A program made the translations under genes and the position numbers. The notes under the pieces were generated by a model. The model was not told the origin of the DNA, did not search any database, and worked only from the letters and a program-made list of their open reading frames with translations. This document shows positions 16,263-25,749 of a stretch of 64,000 nt of DNA, in pieces (position 1 is the first letter of the stretch; every line of letters begins with the position of its first letter). Source of the stretch: Planctomycetota bacterium (lineage in GTDB: Bacteria > Planctomycetota > Phycisphaerae > UBA1845 > PWPN01); NCBI GenBank assembly GCA_029550525.1, contig JAKPHF010000032.1:1-64000 (forward strand), read 5' to 3'.

Positions 16263-18866
16263 TCAGTCGCCGGTCACACTCACCAGGCCTACGTCGATGT
16301 ACTGCCCGCCCCCGGTCTGGCGGCAATGAACCGCCAGCAAGTTGCGGCCCGGCTTCAGCGCCGCCAGCGCTTCGGGACTGATCTCGACGATCTCATAATC
16401 CGTCGTGTACCCGGAAAGCTTCGCCGCTAGCTTGCCGTTGATGTAGACCTCCGCATCCTCGTCGTGATGAATGAGAAGCCGCGGCTCGCTGATGCGGGTA
16501 TCCTTCAACTCGATCTCACGCCGCAGCCAGATCTCCGGCTGGTTCCACCGCGTGCGCACGGTCGCACCGGGTGTGCCTCGCGTGCCGAAGCCGGCCACGC
16601 CCTCCCGCCACTTGGAATCGTCGAATCCGACCGCGTACCAACCGTCGGCAGGCCTCGTCAGCGTAAAGCGCCACCGCGTCTCCTGTTCGCGAGCGGTGGG
16701 CACGATATGATGAACCTTCGGCGGCTCGGGCAACGGTGCCCAGTCGCCTTGGATTCGCTCGGCCGCGGCGGCCCACTTCTTCCATACCGCCATATCATCC
16801 AGCAGCCGCATGAACACGCCGCCCACCACCGCGCGAGCCTGGAAACCGACTTTCCTCGCATCCGTCGTGCGGTACCAGTCGGTCATGGGCACGCGATCGG
16901 GCGTGACGTTCAGGAAATCCCATACGGGTGCGACGAGCGCATCGAAGTCCTCAGGTGAACCGGTCAACACTGCCGACCACAGGATCCAGTCGAGCTTGGT
17001 GTACGTGTCCCGGTTGTCCAGCGGCAAGCCGTACCGGTTCTGCATCTTGCGATAGTATGCGACCTCCCCGCGCACCACCTCGGCCGGGAAGAGGTTTAAC
17101 CCGAGCACGCGATCCCACACCAGATTGTACTTCTGGCTCCACGTCCCGGGCTTGTCGAAGGCCAACCGGTAGTGATCGCCGTCCGCCGCCTCCTTCATCC
17201 AGCGCGCGGCAAAATCCTCGGCCGTCTTGCGAAACCGAGCCGCCACATCCTGTTTGCCCTGCATTTCCGCGAGCATCGCGTAGCCGGCGATGCCCAGGAT
17301 GGCCTTGGCTGATAGATTTACGTTATGAGCCAGGTGTCCGGCGAAGTCGTCCGTGCAGAGTTGCTTGTCCGGGTCGAAGCCCTTGCTGACCAGGTACTCC
17401 GCCCACCGGGTGATCACCGGCCAATACCTCGCGGCGAAATCCGCATTGCCGTCGATCTTGGCCACCGCCGCCAGAAGCAGGAGCATGTTGCCCGATTCCT
17501 CGACGGGCATTTGGTTCTCTTCCGTGCGTTCACCGCCGCCGTACACCTGCCCTTCGGCGAACGGATACGTCCCCAGGTCGTGCGGGGCGAACGGCCATTT
17601 CCAACGCGGCGACGACGCGTAGTCGAGCACGGGCACCAGCGTGGCCTTCATCAGCGTTGGGCTGGTCAGGAGCAAGTGCGGCGACATGGGATAAGCGATG
17701 TCCACCGTGCCGATGCAGCCGTTGCTGAAGTTTTCCTTCGAGAACATCAAGGGCAAGCCGTTGGAGTCCGCGACGATCTTGTTGGCCGCCAGGCACTGCC
17801 GATACGCCAGCGCGCCGATCTGCGCGTACTTTTCGCCGCCGAGCCGCGTCATGTCGCTCATCAGTTCACGGTCGAACCGCTCACACCGCCTGACCAATTC
17901 AGCGTAATCCTGCTGAGCGGCCTGAAGGATGTCCGCCGCTTCCGCGCCGTTTCGGCGCCAGTAGGGCCGCAGTCGCTTGCCGAAATAACGAATCGAGTAC
18001 AGATCGTCGTAGGCCAGCATCAGGTAACGCGAAACAGGCTCCGCGCCGACCTCGCCATAGTCGAACGTGCAGGCCATCACCGGTGCGTCGGCGGCCGGCA
18101 GCGGCGCATCCAATTGCGGCAGCGGTACCCGCGCACCGGTGAAACGCAGCCGGCCGGCCGGACCGCTCACCAGCTCGACCGTCGTTGAAGCGGCTCGCGG
18201 CGCCGCCAGGTACAAGTACCCCCACTCGATCCGCAGATCGTCGCCCTTGCGGGCCAGGATCCGCTGTTCAACCGACCCCATGCGTACCGCACTCAGTCCG
18301 GGCACACTCGCTTCGGACCACGTCACCGCCTGATCCGGCGTATTCACCGTCCACTCGCCGGAAACATCAAACCGGACCGATACCCGATGCGGCTTGCCGT
18401 CCGCCGACTGCACATTGCACGTCACATACGTCACGGGCCGCGACATCAGATCGAGATCGCTCGGCAAGAGCGGCGACATGAAGGTCAGGGCGAGCTTCAC
18501 TTGCGGTGATCGAAACGTGTATATCGTTCGCGTGGGCAAAACGGTCAATCCCGTTTGCTCCATCGCCGGGACTCCCTGCGGATCGGGCCCGACCAGCCGA
18601 TAGACGTCATCGTCCACGACCACCATGCCGGTCAAAGCATGTCTCTTGCCGGTCCAATGTACGGTCGCCGCATCAGTCAGCCGGTCGGCCGGCGACCACA
18701 CGCTGAAGTACGGATCGTGCGTCACCAACGGAACCGAGGGCGGACGAAACCCGCTAGGTTGATCCCGCTCCGGTCCCACCGGCTGCCCACCGGCTCGACC
18801 ACCAGCGAGCATCATTGTGCCGAACAACACGATGCACGCCGTCCACACAGGGAATCGTCCAGGCAT
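16263..18866 (-). CDS. Glutaminase-like/DUF4965-DUF1793 secreted enzyme with C-terminal jelly-roll module
   Basis: 867 residues, GGAGGT upstream of ATG, signal peptide CIVLFGTMMLAGGRAGG. The layout matches the DUF4964-DUF5127-DUF4965-DUF1793 family (fungal glutaminase A and bacterial relatives): RPPSVPLVTHDPYFSVWSP near 40, a beta-sandwich through ~270, then an (alpha/alpha)6-type barrel with NGLPLMFSKENFSNGCIGTV, HDLGTYPFAEG, ENQMPVEESGNML and DDFAGHLAHNVNLSAKAI. Residues ~730-867 are an extra module with DGWYAVGFDDSKW, LLIHHDEDAEVYINGK and LLAVHCRQTGGGQYIDVG that recurs in the GH2 enzyme of this window. In planctomycetes this family probably acts on glycans or amides; glutaminase activity is unproven. 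Confidence 0.8.
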   Translation of the reverse strand: MPGRFPVWTACIVLFGTMMLAGGRAGGQPVGPERDQPSGFRPPSVPLVTHDPYFSVWSPADRLTDAATVHWTGKRHALTGMVVVDDDVYRLVGPDPQGVPAMEQTGLTVLPTRTIYTFRSPQVKLALTFMSPLLPSDLDLMSRPVTYVTCNVQSADGKPHRVSVRFDVSGEWTVNTPDQAVTWSEASVPGLSAVRMGSVEQRILARKGDDLRIEWGYLYLAAPRAASTTVELVSGPAGRLRFTGARVPLPQLDAPLPAADAPVMACTFDYGEVGAEPVSRYLMLAYDDLYSIRYFGKRLRPYWRRNGAEAADILQAAQQDYAELVRRCERFDRELMSDMTRLGGEKYAQIGALAYRQCLAANKIVADSNGLPLMFSKENFSNGCIGTVDIAYPMSPHLLLTSPTLMKATLVPVLDYASSPRWKWPFAPHDLGTYPFAEGQVYGGGERTEENQMPVEESGNMLLLLAAVAKIDGNADFAARYWPVITRWAEYLVSKGFDPDKQLCTDDFAGHLAHNVNLSAKAILGIAGYAMLAEMQGKQDVAARFRKTAEDFAARWMKEAADGDHYRLAFDKPGTWSQKYNLVWDRVLGLNLFPAEVVRGEVAYYRKMQNRYGLPLDNRDTYTKLDWILWSAVLTGSPEDFDALVAPVWDFLNVTPDRVPMTDWYRTTDARKVGFQARAVVGGVFMRLLDDMAVWKKWAAAAERIQGDWAPLPEPPKVHHIVPTAREQETRWRFTLTRPADGWYAVGFDDSKWREGVAGFGTRGTPGATVRTRWNQPEIWLRREIELKDTRISEPRLLIHHDEDAEVYINGKLAAKLSGYTTDYEIVEISPEALAALKPGRNLLAVHCRQTGGGQYIDVGLVSVTGD

Positions 18867-18990
18867 GTTGACCTCCGATAAGAATCAGTTGTGTTGAGCG
18901 ATGAACCGCGCGCCAATCAGGCACTGAGCATGGCAGCCGGCAGGCAAGAGTTGACCGCTCGCTCACGCCCTCCGGTAGCCGAATCCGTGC

Positions 18991-20220
18991 TCAGACTTTC
19001 TTCTTTCTGCGATCGCCTGTCCCCGAGGAGGATCTGCGAGCCTTCGGCTCGGGCGCAGCGTTGCCTGCGGGGGTTCCCGGCGCTCCGGCCTGTGGCTGCA
19101 CTTGCTTGGCCCCGCCCCGCAGCAACGCCCCGCACGATTCGCGCACCACCAATTCGGAAGGCAACCGAATTTCGCGCGGAGGAAGCGTCGAATCCTCCAG
19201 ACGCTCGACCATGACTCGCATGGCCGCCGCCCCCAACGCCACCGCCGGTTGGCGAACCGTCGTGAGCGGAGGAGCCAGCAACGCGGCAAACGGCGTGTCG
19301 TCAAAACCTACCACGGCCACATCGTCGGGAACGCGAACTCCCAGCGTGACGAAGTGACGCAGGAGAATCGCCGCCACGTGGTCGTTCGAACACAAGAAGG
19401 CATCCGTCGAGCCCGGGTCCAACTGGCGGGCAAATTCCAGCAAGCGAGGATCGCCGCGATGAACCCAGCTCGCCTCCGGCATGATGCCGTGCTGGACCAG
19501 GGCGGCCTGGTAACCCATGATCCGCGCGCTGATCGTGGTGGCCACGGCTGAGGTGCCCACGAAATGAATGCGTCGATGCCCCAGGCTCAACAAGTGTTGC
19601 GTCAGGATATAGGCGGCTCCGAAGTTATCGACGCCGATCAGATCGTGCCGCGAACGTGCGGGGAAATCGCAGATATCGCGGTCCAGGAGCACGACCGGGA
19701 TTCCCTCCCGTTCGAACGTCTTGACGATCTCCACGTTGGCCGCCATCTGCTCGGCGGGCAGTTCGACCGGCGTGAAGAAGACACAGCACAGACCCCGTTC
19801 CAGATAGGGCTCGCAGATCTTCTCGGGATTCTCGAGAACGGCATTCACGCCGCCGTGCAAGGGATGGCCCAGGAACAGACCGTAGCCGGCCGCCTGAATC
19901 TGCCGCGTGAGTTCGACCGTCACCGCGTCGAAAACGCCGGTGTGAAAGCCCGGGAATACCGGGAACATCAAACCTACGGTGCCATTTACTTGTCTCGGCA
20001 CCTCCTGCACGAAGGTTCCCGCCCCGTGCCGGCGCTGCAAAAGCCCCTGGCTCTGCAGATCGCGCAAGGCACGGGATACGGTCATCCGCGAGGCATCGAA
20101 CCGAGTGGCCAGCTCCATTTCGGTGGGAATGCGCGAGCCCGGGCGGTACCGCCCGCGCAGGATGCCTTGGTAGACGTGCTCGAACACTTCGCGATACTTG
20201 TGCCGTCGCGGCTCGGCCAT
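18991..20220 (-). CDS. AraR-like regulator: GntR winged helix plus LacI-type sensor
   Basis: 409 residues from ATG at 20220 (GGGAG upstream); an in-frame extension to 20322 is rejected as lacking homology. Residues ~5-75 are a GntR winged helix: YREVFEHVYQGILRGRYRPG, IPTEMELATRFDASRMTVSR, GLLQRRHGAGTFV. From ~80 to 380 comes a LacI/GalR-type ligand-binding domain (VGLMFPVFPGFHTGVF, GIPVVLLDRDICDFPA, HDLIGVDNFGAAYILTQHLL, VPDDVAVVGFDDTPF). A basic tail ends RRKKKV. This is the domain order of Bacillus AraR. It diverges from the LamG surface-protein gene across a 487-bp region and precedes the DUF4965-type gene on the same strand. Confidence 0.9.
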   Translation of the reverse strand: MAEPRRHKYREVFEHVYQGILRGRYRPGSRIPTEMELATRFDASRMTVSRALRDLQSQGLLQRRHGAGTFVQEVPRQVNGTVGLMFPVFPGFHTGVFDAVTVELTRQIQAAGYGLFLGHPLHGGVNAVLENPEKICEPYLERGLCCVFFTPVELPAEQMAANVEIVKTFEREGIPVVLLDRDICDFPARSRHDLIGVDNFGAAYILTQHLLSLGHRRIHFVGTSAVATTISARIMGYQAALVQHGIMPEASWVHRGDPRLLEFARQLDPGSTDAFLCSNDHVAAILLRHFVTLGVRVPDDVAVVGFDDTPFAALLAPPLTTVRQPAVALGAAAMRVMVERLEDSTLPPREIRLPSELVVRESCGALLRGGAKQVQPQAGAPGTPAGNAAPEPKARRSSSGTGDRRKKKV

Positions 20221-20295
20221 GAACAGCTCCCGACTCGGCGGCGGAAACGAGCCTCTCGTTGTCCCGCCAAGACTAACAAACTTGGTTTCATGCAA

Positions 20296-20303
20296 TTGTA
20301 CAA
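20296..20303. promoter_or_regulatory. TTGTACAA palindrome upstream of the AraR-like gene
   Basis: Perfect 8-bp palindrome 76 bp upstream of the regulator start. AraR operators carry a similar TTGTAC half, so this is a candidate autoregulatory site; an 8-mer alone is weak evidence. Confidence 0.35.
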
Positions 20304-20560
20304 CGACGTGTTCGGAACGCAAGCCCCAATCGGACGAACGTTTGCTTCAATCACGCCCCCCACAACCCCTGCCGGGACGAGACGGCGCCAGCCGCCCCGA
20401 ATCGTCGACGGATGCACCATCACCGCCACGATATCATTAATCCTTATAAGTACACATTTTATGTCGCACGAACCCGGATGTTTCCGACGGGACCACTCCA
20501 AGACAGTCCCTGCCGGCCCATAACATCCCCGAAAACCGGACCTATACAAAGACGCCTAAA
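20304..20560. other. Divergent intergenic region, AT-rich centre
   Basis: No gene seen. The part 20430-20465 is markedly AT-rich and includes TACACATTTTA, which on the other strand reads like the AAATGT half of the palindrome at 20561. This is probably where the regulator's minus-strand promoter lies, but no clear -35/-10 pair is visible. Confidence 0.3.
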
Positions 20561-20570
20561 TGTATATACA
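20561..20570. promoter_or_regulatory. TGTATATACA palindrome, operator candidate
   Basis: Perfect 10-bp palindrome 42 bp upstream of the -35 element of the LamG-gene promoter. A related half-site in reverse orientation lies near 20450-20460. Candidate site for the divergent AraR-like regulator. Confidence 0.4.
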
Positions 20571-20611
20571 CAGATAGTGGCTTTTGTGAACACATTGGGC
20601 CAGAAAACCTG

Positions 20612-20639
20612 TTGACACGGCCTCGAAGAAGATTATGAT
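20612..20639 (+). promoter_or_regulatory. Sigma70-type promoter of the LamG surface-protein gene
   Basis: TTGACA (20612-20617), 16-bp spacer, TATGAT (20634-20639). It is 68 bp upstream of the ATG at 20708, which also has a good GGAGGTGAG ribosome site. Confidence 0.7.
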
Positions 20640-20707
20640 GAGCCTATTGCACGGGCCGTGTCGGCCTGTCTGCACGTCGCGAATCATGTCTTCGTTGGAG
20701 GTGAGAG

Positions 20708-21682
20708 ATGAACGCTTCGAGAGTGGGTCGATGGGCGGCCGGGGTAATGGCCGTGACGCTCGCTTGCCAATCAACCCTCGCGTGGGCAGCAACCGTCGCC
20801 TATTGGCGATTCGAGGAAGGCCCCGCCGACGCCGACGTCTCCAAAGGTGGAACGTCGGACGGAGAGTTCTACCCCGCGGTTCTTGACGTCTCAGGCAACG
20901 GGAACCATCTGTCGGCTTGGTCGCAGGGTGGTTTCGCCGGCTATGCGTATCGCACCAGCGTGCCGGCACCGATCGTGCCGCAGACCGGAGCCGCCAACAA
21001 CTTCAGTGTGCAGAACACCGGCGGGCTGCCCGGCATGTTCACCCAAACCGGAGCGCCGATCCAGAAAATCGAGCCTGCGGCCTTCACCATCGAAGTGTCC
21101 GTCATGCCCGAAAACGGCGACTATCGAACCTATGTGGGACGTGACAGTCAGGGATCTGTCACCGGCGACGAAGCACTGGCAGCGCTCTACCTCCAGCGAA
21201 CCACCGAAGATCGCCTGGCCATCAAGTTCTGCGACGTGTCGGGTTATTGGCATCAGGCTATTTCGGACGCCGGCGTTTTCCCGGGTTTCCAGTGGCCGAA
21301 TGTTCACGAGGGACGCTGGTACAACATCGCCGCCGTCAGTGACGGCCGGTTCCTCTCCCTCTATCTCGATGATGTCGAAGCCGGAACAGGCTATCAACTG
21401 GTTGCCCAGACAGATATGTCCCTCAGCGGCAGCCCTGACACCGCACTGACCTCAGGACAGGGTGACGGGAGTGACTGGGATGCCGGCAACTGGTCCGTCG
21501 GACGCGGGCTGTTCGAGGGTAAACACACCGACCGGGGCTACGGATTCATCGACGAAGTACGCATCTCCGATACCGCGCTGTCCGTTGACGAGTTTCTCTT
21601 CGCTCCGGAGCCCGGCTCCGCGCTCGGCTTGATCCTGCTGGCGGGAATTCTCGCCGGCCGGCGGAAAAACGTGCTGAAGTGA
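20708..21682 (+). CDS. PEP-CTERM surface protein with LamG-like (concanavalin-type) domain
   Basis: 324 residues. GGAGGTGAG precedes the ATG. Signal peptide WAAGVMAVTLACQSTLAWA, then one LamG/concanavalin-like jelly roll (about 30-295): TVAYWRFEEGP, DVSGNGNHLSAW, FTIEVSVMP, TYVGRDSQG, GRWYNIAAVSDGRFLSLYLD, YGFIDEVRISDTALS. It ends APEPGSALGLILLAGILAGR with RRKNVLK, a PEP-CTERM sorting signal. The same LamG unit occurs twice more in the next gene. Likely an exosortase-anchored glycan-binding protein, first gene under the strong promoter at 20612. Confidence 0.85.
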   Translation: MNASRVGRWAAGVMAVTLACQSTLAWAATVAYWRFEEGPADADVSKGGTSDGEFYPAVLDVSGNGNHLSAWSQGGFAGYAYRTSVPAPIVPQTGAANNFSVQNTGGLPGMFTQTGAPIQKIEPAAFTIEVSVMPENGDYRTYVGRDSQGSVTGDEALAALYLQRTTEDRLAIKFCDVSGYWHQAISDAGVFPGFQWPNVHEGRWYNIAAVSDGRFLSLYLDDVEAGTGYQLVAQTDMSLSGSPDTALTSGQGDGSDWDAGNWSVGRGLFEGKHTDRGYGFIDEVRISDTALSVDEFLFAPEPGSALGLILLAGILAGRRKNVLK

Positions 21683-21881
21683 GTGAATAGTTCGCTTGAT
21701 TGAAGATGGAATGGCGTCCCCGGCGGATCGACAAGGAAGGCTCGTGCCGCAACCGTTGCAGGAGCCGCCGGCGCATCTGCCGCAGGCACTTTGTCTGTCA
21801 AACGATCCGTCAGACCCGCCGCGTGTGCGCGCGTCTGACATCAGCAGGCGGTTAACCGATTCAAGGTTGTGGAGGTGCGGA

Positions 21882-24800
21882 ATGCGAGCGTCGAGAATGC
21901 GATTCGCCTTTTGCGCAATCATTGCCCTGGCACTGAGCACGCCAAGCACCGGGCTCGCCGCGACGGTGGCCCACTGGCGATTCGAGGAAGGCCCGGCAGG
22001 AACCAACGTCCCCAGAGGCGGCCTGGCTGACGGTGTCTTCTACCCCGCCATCACCGACAGTTCAGGCAACGGGAACCATTTGTCCGCCTGGTCGGACGGC
22101 GGCTGTTGCGGTTACATCTTCAGCACCGACGTGCCGGGCGACACGCTCCTCCAGACTGGCGCGGCGAACAACCTCAGCGTCCAGAACAGCGGCGTGGCGC
22201 CGGGCATGTTCACCGAGACCGGCGCTCCTATTCAGTCCATCAGCCCGGCTGCCTTCACCATTGAGGCGTCCTTCAAAGCGCAAACCGGCGGCTATCGCAC
22301 CATCGTCGGTCGCGACAGCCAAGGGGCGATCCCCAATGCCCAGGATCTGGCGGCCGTCTACCTTCAGCTCGTGCCGGGTGACGCCATTGCCATCAAGTTC
22401 GCCGACGTGTCCGGTTATTGGCACCAGGCAGTGTCAGCTCCCGGCACGGTCCAATGCTACGAGCCCCCGAACACCGAGGAAGGTCGCTGGTACCACGTGG
22501 CCGCGGTCAGCAATGGTCATTTGCTCTCGCTCTATCTCAACGATGTGGCCGCCGGCACCGGTTACCAACTCGTGGCCCAGACGAACATGACGCTCAGCGG
22601 CAGCCCCAACACCGCACTGACGGCAGGTACGGGTGACGGCGGCGACTGGGACGCGGGCAACTGGTCCGTCGGACGCGGCCTGCACAACGGCAATCATGTG
22701 GACCGCTTCTACGGCTTCATCGATGAGGTGCGCATCAGCGACACGGCCATGACTCCCAGCCAATTCCTCTTCGCCGAACCGACCGGCGTCATGGAGATCA
22801 CTCCCGCCACGTTCTCCGTCGCCGCCGTCGATCCTCCCGTCAGCGTCAGCGTGGTGATTCCGGAATCCTGCAACGCAACCCAGGCCGTGAACGTCACCGT
22901 CACCAGCGACGCGCCCGCGGTGGCCAAGCCCGCCGGCAGCCAAGGCTCCACGGTCGTGCACTTCCCCGCCGGCGGCCCGAACACCGCACTGCTCCCGATC
23001 GAGTTCGGCGAGGGCGGCGAGGCCCGGTTCACGCTGTCAGCCACGGGCTGCCCGTCCGGGCCGGATGCCGCGCTAGCCGTCACCGTCAACGCCGCCGAAT
23101 CGATCGATCTGGTGATTCCCAACCACGTGATGCGGGTCGGACTCACGCAGCAAGCCATCGTCACCGCCAATTTCGGCGTGCCCGGCACGCGCGATGTCAC
23201 GGCAGCGTCCTTCGGCACCACCTATGAGGTCACGCCTGCGGGCGTAATCAGCGTCGATGCCGATGGCCTCATCACCGCCCTGGCCCTGGGTGCGGCCACG
23301 ATTACGGCCACGTACGGCGGCATCGAGTCGGCACCACAGACCATCACTGTCATGCCGCCCGACCAGACTGTTGCTTACTGGCGCTTCGAGGAAGGTCCGT
23401 TGGACGCCAACGTGCGCAGGGGCGGTCAGCCGGACGGCGCATTCTTCCCGGGCGTCGCGGACAGCTCCGGAAACGGCAACACGCTGTCCGCCTGGTCAGA
23501 CGGTGGGTTCGCCGGGTTCGCCTATCGCGCCAATGTCCCGGACACGACCATCCCCAAGACTGGCGAAGCCAATAATTTCAGCGTCCAGAATACCGGCGGC
23601 CTCCCGGGCATGTTCACCCAGACCGGAGCGCCGATCCAAAAAATCAGTCCGGCTCAATGGACCATTGAAGCGTCGTTCATGCCGGAAGCGCACACCCACA
23701 ATCGCACCATTGTCGGTCGCGACAGCCAGGGCGCTGCCGTCCAAGACGCCGCCCTTGCCGCCCTGTACCTCCAGATCCTCGGCAATGGTGCCATGGCCAT
23801 CAAGTTCGCCGACGACGCCGGCTACTGGCACGAAGCCGTTTCCGAGCCCGGCCTGATTCAAGGATGGCCCTTCCCCAACGTTGACGCCGGTCGTTGGTAT
23901 CACGTCGCCGCTGTCTCTGACGGCAGCACGTTGTCCCTGTATGTGGATGACGTGGAAGCCGGAACAGGGTATCAACTCGTCGCCCAGACGGATTTGACCG
24001 CGAGTGGTAGCCCCAACACTGCGTTGACGGCGGGTATGGGCGACGGCAGCGATTGGGATGCCGGCAACTGGTCGGTCGGCCGCGGTCTGCACAACGGCTC
24101 ACATACCGACCGCATGTACGGTTTCATCGACGAGGTCCGCATCAGCGCTGCCGCTCTGCAGCCCAGCGAGTTTCTCTTCGCGCCCGAGTACACGGTCATT
24201 TGGCCGTCCAGGCTCGACGTCGCGCCGATCGATGCACCGAGGACCGTCTCGCTGGTGCTTCCGTCCTCGTGCAACGAGACGCAAGCCGTGGAGGTCACCA
24301 TCACCAGTGACAACCCCGCTGTAGCCAAACCGGTCGGCAGCAACGGCTCCACCGTGATCCAGTTCCCGGCGGGTAACGGACGCCTGCAACCGGTGGACAT
24401 CGAGTTCGGCGAAACGGGCGTGGCCAACTTCACCCTCTCCGCAACGGGCGGCTGCGCCACCGTCCCGGGAGCGGCACTCACCGTCACCGTTCACGAAGCT
24501 GCGTCGATCGACCTGCAGATCATCCACGATCTCATGATCGTCGGCGGAACGCAGCAGGCCAGGCTCGTCGCCGATTTCGGCGCGGCCGGAACGCGAGACG
24601 TCGCCGTCGCAGCAATCGGCACGACCTATTCCGTCAATCCTCAGGGCATCGTCACCGTCAGCCCCGACGGGCTGATTACCGCCCTCGATCTGGGAACGGC
24701 CGGCGTGACCGCCACATTCCGCGGCCTTACCTCTGCCGAGCACTTCATCGACGTGAAGCCTGCCAACAAGCTGAAGGTGGCCGGATCCGGCGTCCTGCTG

Positions 24801-25703
24801 GTCGATCTGAGTGCGCTGGACGCGACGGCCGGCCAGGCCACCTGGGTCAACAAGGGCTCGCTCGGTGATTTCGTCGCCATCGGCCAGCCAGTGCTCGAAA
24901 CCGTCGCCGGTGAGCTGGCCGTGACCTTCAACGGGGCTGACGGCTATCAGGGACCGCTCGCGCCGGTCGAGCTGCGCGGCGGCCAAGGCCGAACCATCGA
25001 GGTCTGGGTGTATAACCCCTCCCTCGACGGTGAGGTCGAGGGTGAACGAATCGAGACCATGGTCTCGTGGGGCCATCGCGGCGGACCGGACGGCTCGCTC
25101 CTGACCTTCAACTTCGGCGATCACCCGGAATGGGGCGCCGCCGGCCAGTGGGGCTCCGCCAAGGATGTGCCCTGGAACCCCAACGGCCCCGGATCGCCGC
25201 CCGTGGGCGAATGGCGTCACCTGGTTTACACCTACGACCCCGATCTCGACGGCGGCACCACCCGCCTGTACGACAACGGTGTGCTGGTCAATAGCAAGGT
25301 GACCGGCGAAATGTCCACTCACCCGGGCCACATCAACCTGTGCAGGCAGAATCGCAGCGCCGCCGCCAACGATCTCCACGACCTCGAGATCGGCACGCTC
25401 AGTCTGGCCGTCGTTCGAGTCCACGACGGGGCGCTCAGCGCCGAGGACGTCGAGTTCAACTTCCGTGCCGGGATCACCGGCCGCGGCCAGGTCCCGCCGG
25501 ATATGAACCTTGACGGACACGTGGACGGCACCGACGTGGCGCTCTTCAGCGAGTGCGCCGCCGGACCGGAAATGGAGCTGGTCGGCGACTGCATCGCCGC
25601 TGATTTCGACAACGATGGTGACGCCGATCAATTGGACTTCGCCATCCTGCAACGATGCATCACCGGCCCGATCATCGAGGCCTCGGCTGCCTGTTTGCCG
25701 TGA
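21882..25703 (+). CDS. Giant secreted LamG/Ig-like (Big2)/dockerin-like protein
   Basis: 1273 residues from ATG at 21882, with GGAGGTGCGG just upstream; the frame is open from 21696 but that part is low-complexity. Order: signal peptide (CAIIALALSTPSTGLA); LamG-like 1 (about 28-295); beta region with two conserved Cys-containing SCNxTQAV stretches and a Big2-like domain (about 300-490, VISVDADGLITALALGAATI); LamG-like 2 (about 495-765); second beta/Big2-like pair (to ~965, GLITALDLGTAGVTATF); a third, different LamG (about 970-1190, with GQGRTIEVWVYNP and HLVYTYDPDLDGGTT); dockerin-like loops MNLDGHVDGTDVALF and DFDNDGDADQLDF. The two LamG-Big2 blocks are an internal duplication. A long extracellular carbohydrate-binding scaffold is likely. 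Confidence 0.82.
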   Translation: MRASRMRFAFCAIIALALSTPSTGLAATVAHWRFEEGPAGTNVPRGGLADGVFYPAITDSSGNGNHLSAWSDGGCCGYIFSTDVPGDTLLQTGAANNLSVQNSGVAPGMFTETGAPIQSISPAAFTIEASFKAQTGGYRTIVGRDSQGAIPNAQDLAAVYLQLVPGDAIAIKFADVSGYWHQAVSAPGTVQCYEPPNTEEGRWYHVAAVSNGHLLSLYLNDVAAGTGYQLVAQTNMTLSGSPNTALTAGTGDGGDWDAGNWSVGRGLHNGNHVDRFYGFIDEVRISDTAMTPSQFLFAEPTGVMEITPATFSVAAVDPPVSVSVVIPESCNATQAVNVTVTSDAPAVAKPAGSQGSTVVHFPAGGPNTALLPIEFGEGGEARFTLSATGCPSGPDAALAVTVNAAESIDLVIPNHVMRVGLTQQAIVTANFGVPGTRDVTAASFGTTYEVTPAGVISVDADGLITALALGAATITATYGGIESAPQTITVMPPDQTVAYWRFEEGPLDANVRRGGQPDGAFFPGVADSSGNGNTLSAWSDGGFAGFAYRANVPDTTIPKTGEANNFSVQNTGGLPGMFTQTGAPIQKISPAQWTIEASFMPEAHTHNRTIVGRDSQGAAVQDAALAALYLQILGNGAMAIKFADDAGYWHEAVSEPGLIQGWPFPNVDAGRWYHVAAVSDGSTLSLYVDDVEAGTGYQLVAQTDLTASGSPNTALTAGMGDGSDWDAGNWSVGRGLHNGSHTDRMYGFIDEVRISAAALQPSEFLFAPEYTVIWPSRLDVAPIDAPRTVSLVLPSSCNETQAVEVTITSDNPAVAKPVGSNGSTVIQFPAGNGRLQPVDIEFGETGVANFTLSATGGCATVPGAALTVTVHEAASIDLQIIHDLMIVGGTQQARLVADFGAAGTRDVAVAAIGTTYSVNPQGIVTVSPDGLITALDLGTAGVTATFRGLTSAEHFIDVKPANKLKVAGSGVLLVDLSALDATAGQATWVNKGSLGDFVAIGQPVLETVAGELAVTFNGADGYQGPLAPVELRGGQGRTIEVWVYNPSLDGEVEGERIETMVSWGHRGGPDGSLLTFNFGDHPEWGAAGQWGSAKDVPWNPNGPGSPPVGEWRHLVYTYDPDLDGGTTRLYDNGVLVNSKVTGEMSTHPGHINLCRQNRSAAANDLHDLEIGTLSLAVVRVHDGALSAEDVEFNFRAGITGRGQVPPDMNLDGHVDGTDVALFSECAAGPEMELVGDCIAADFDNDGDADQLDFAILQRCITGPIIEASAACLP

Positions 25704-25749
25704 GTCCGGTGACGGTTGATAGGGTCTTTTGTGTGAGTGCGAACCGCGT

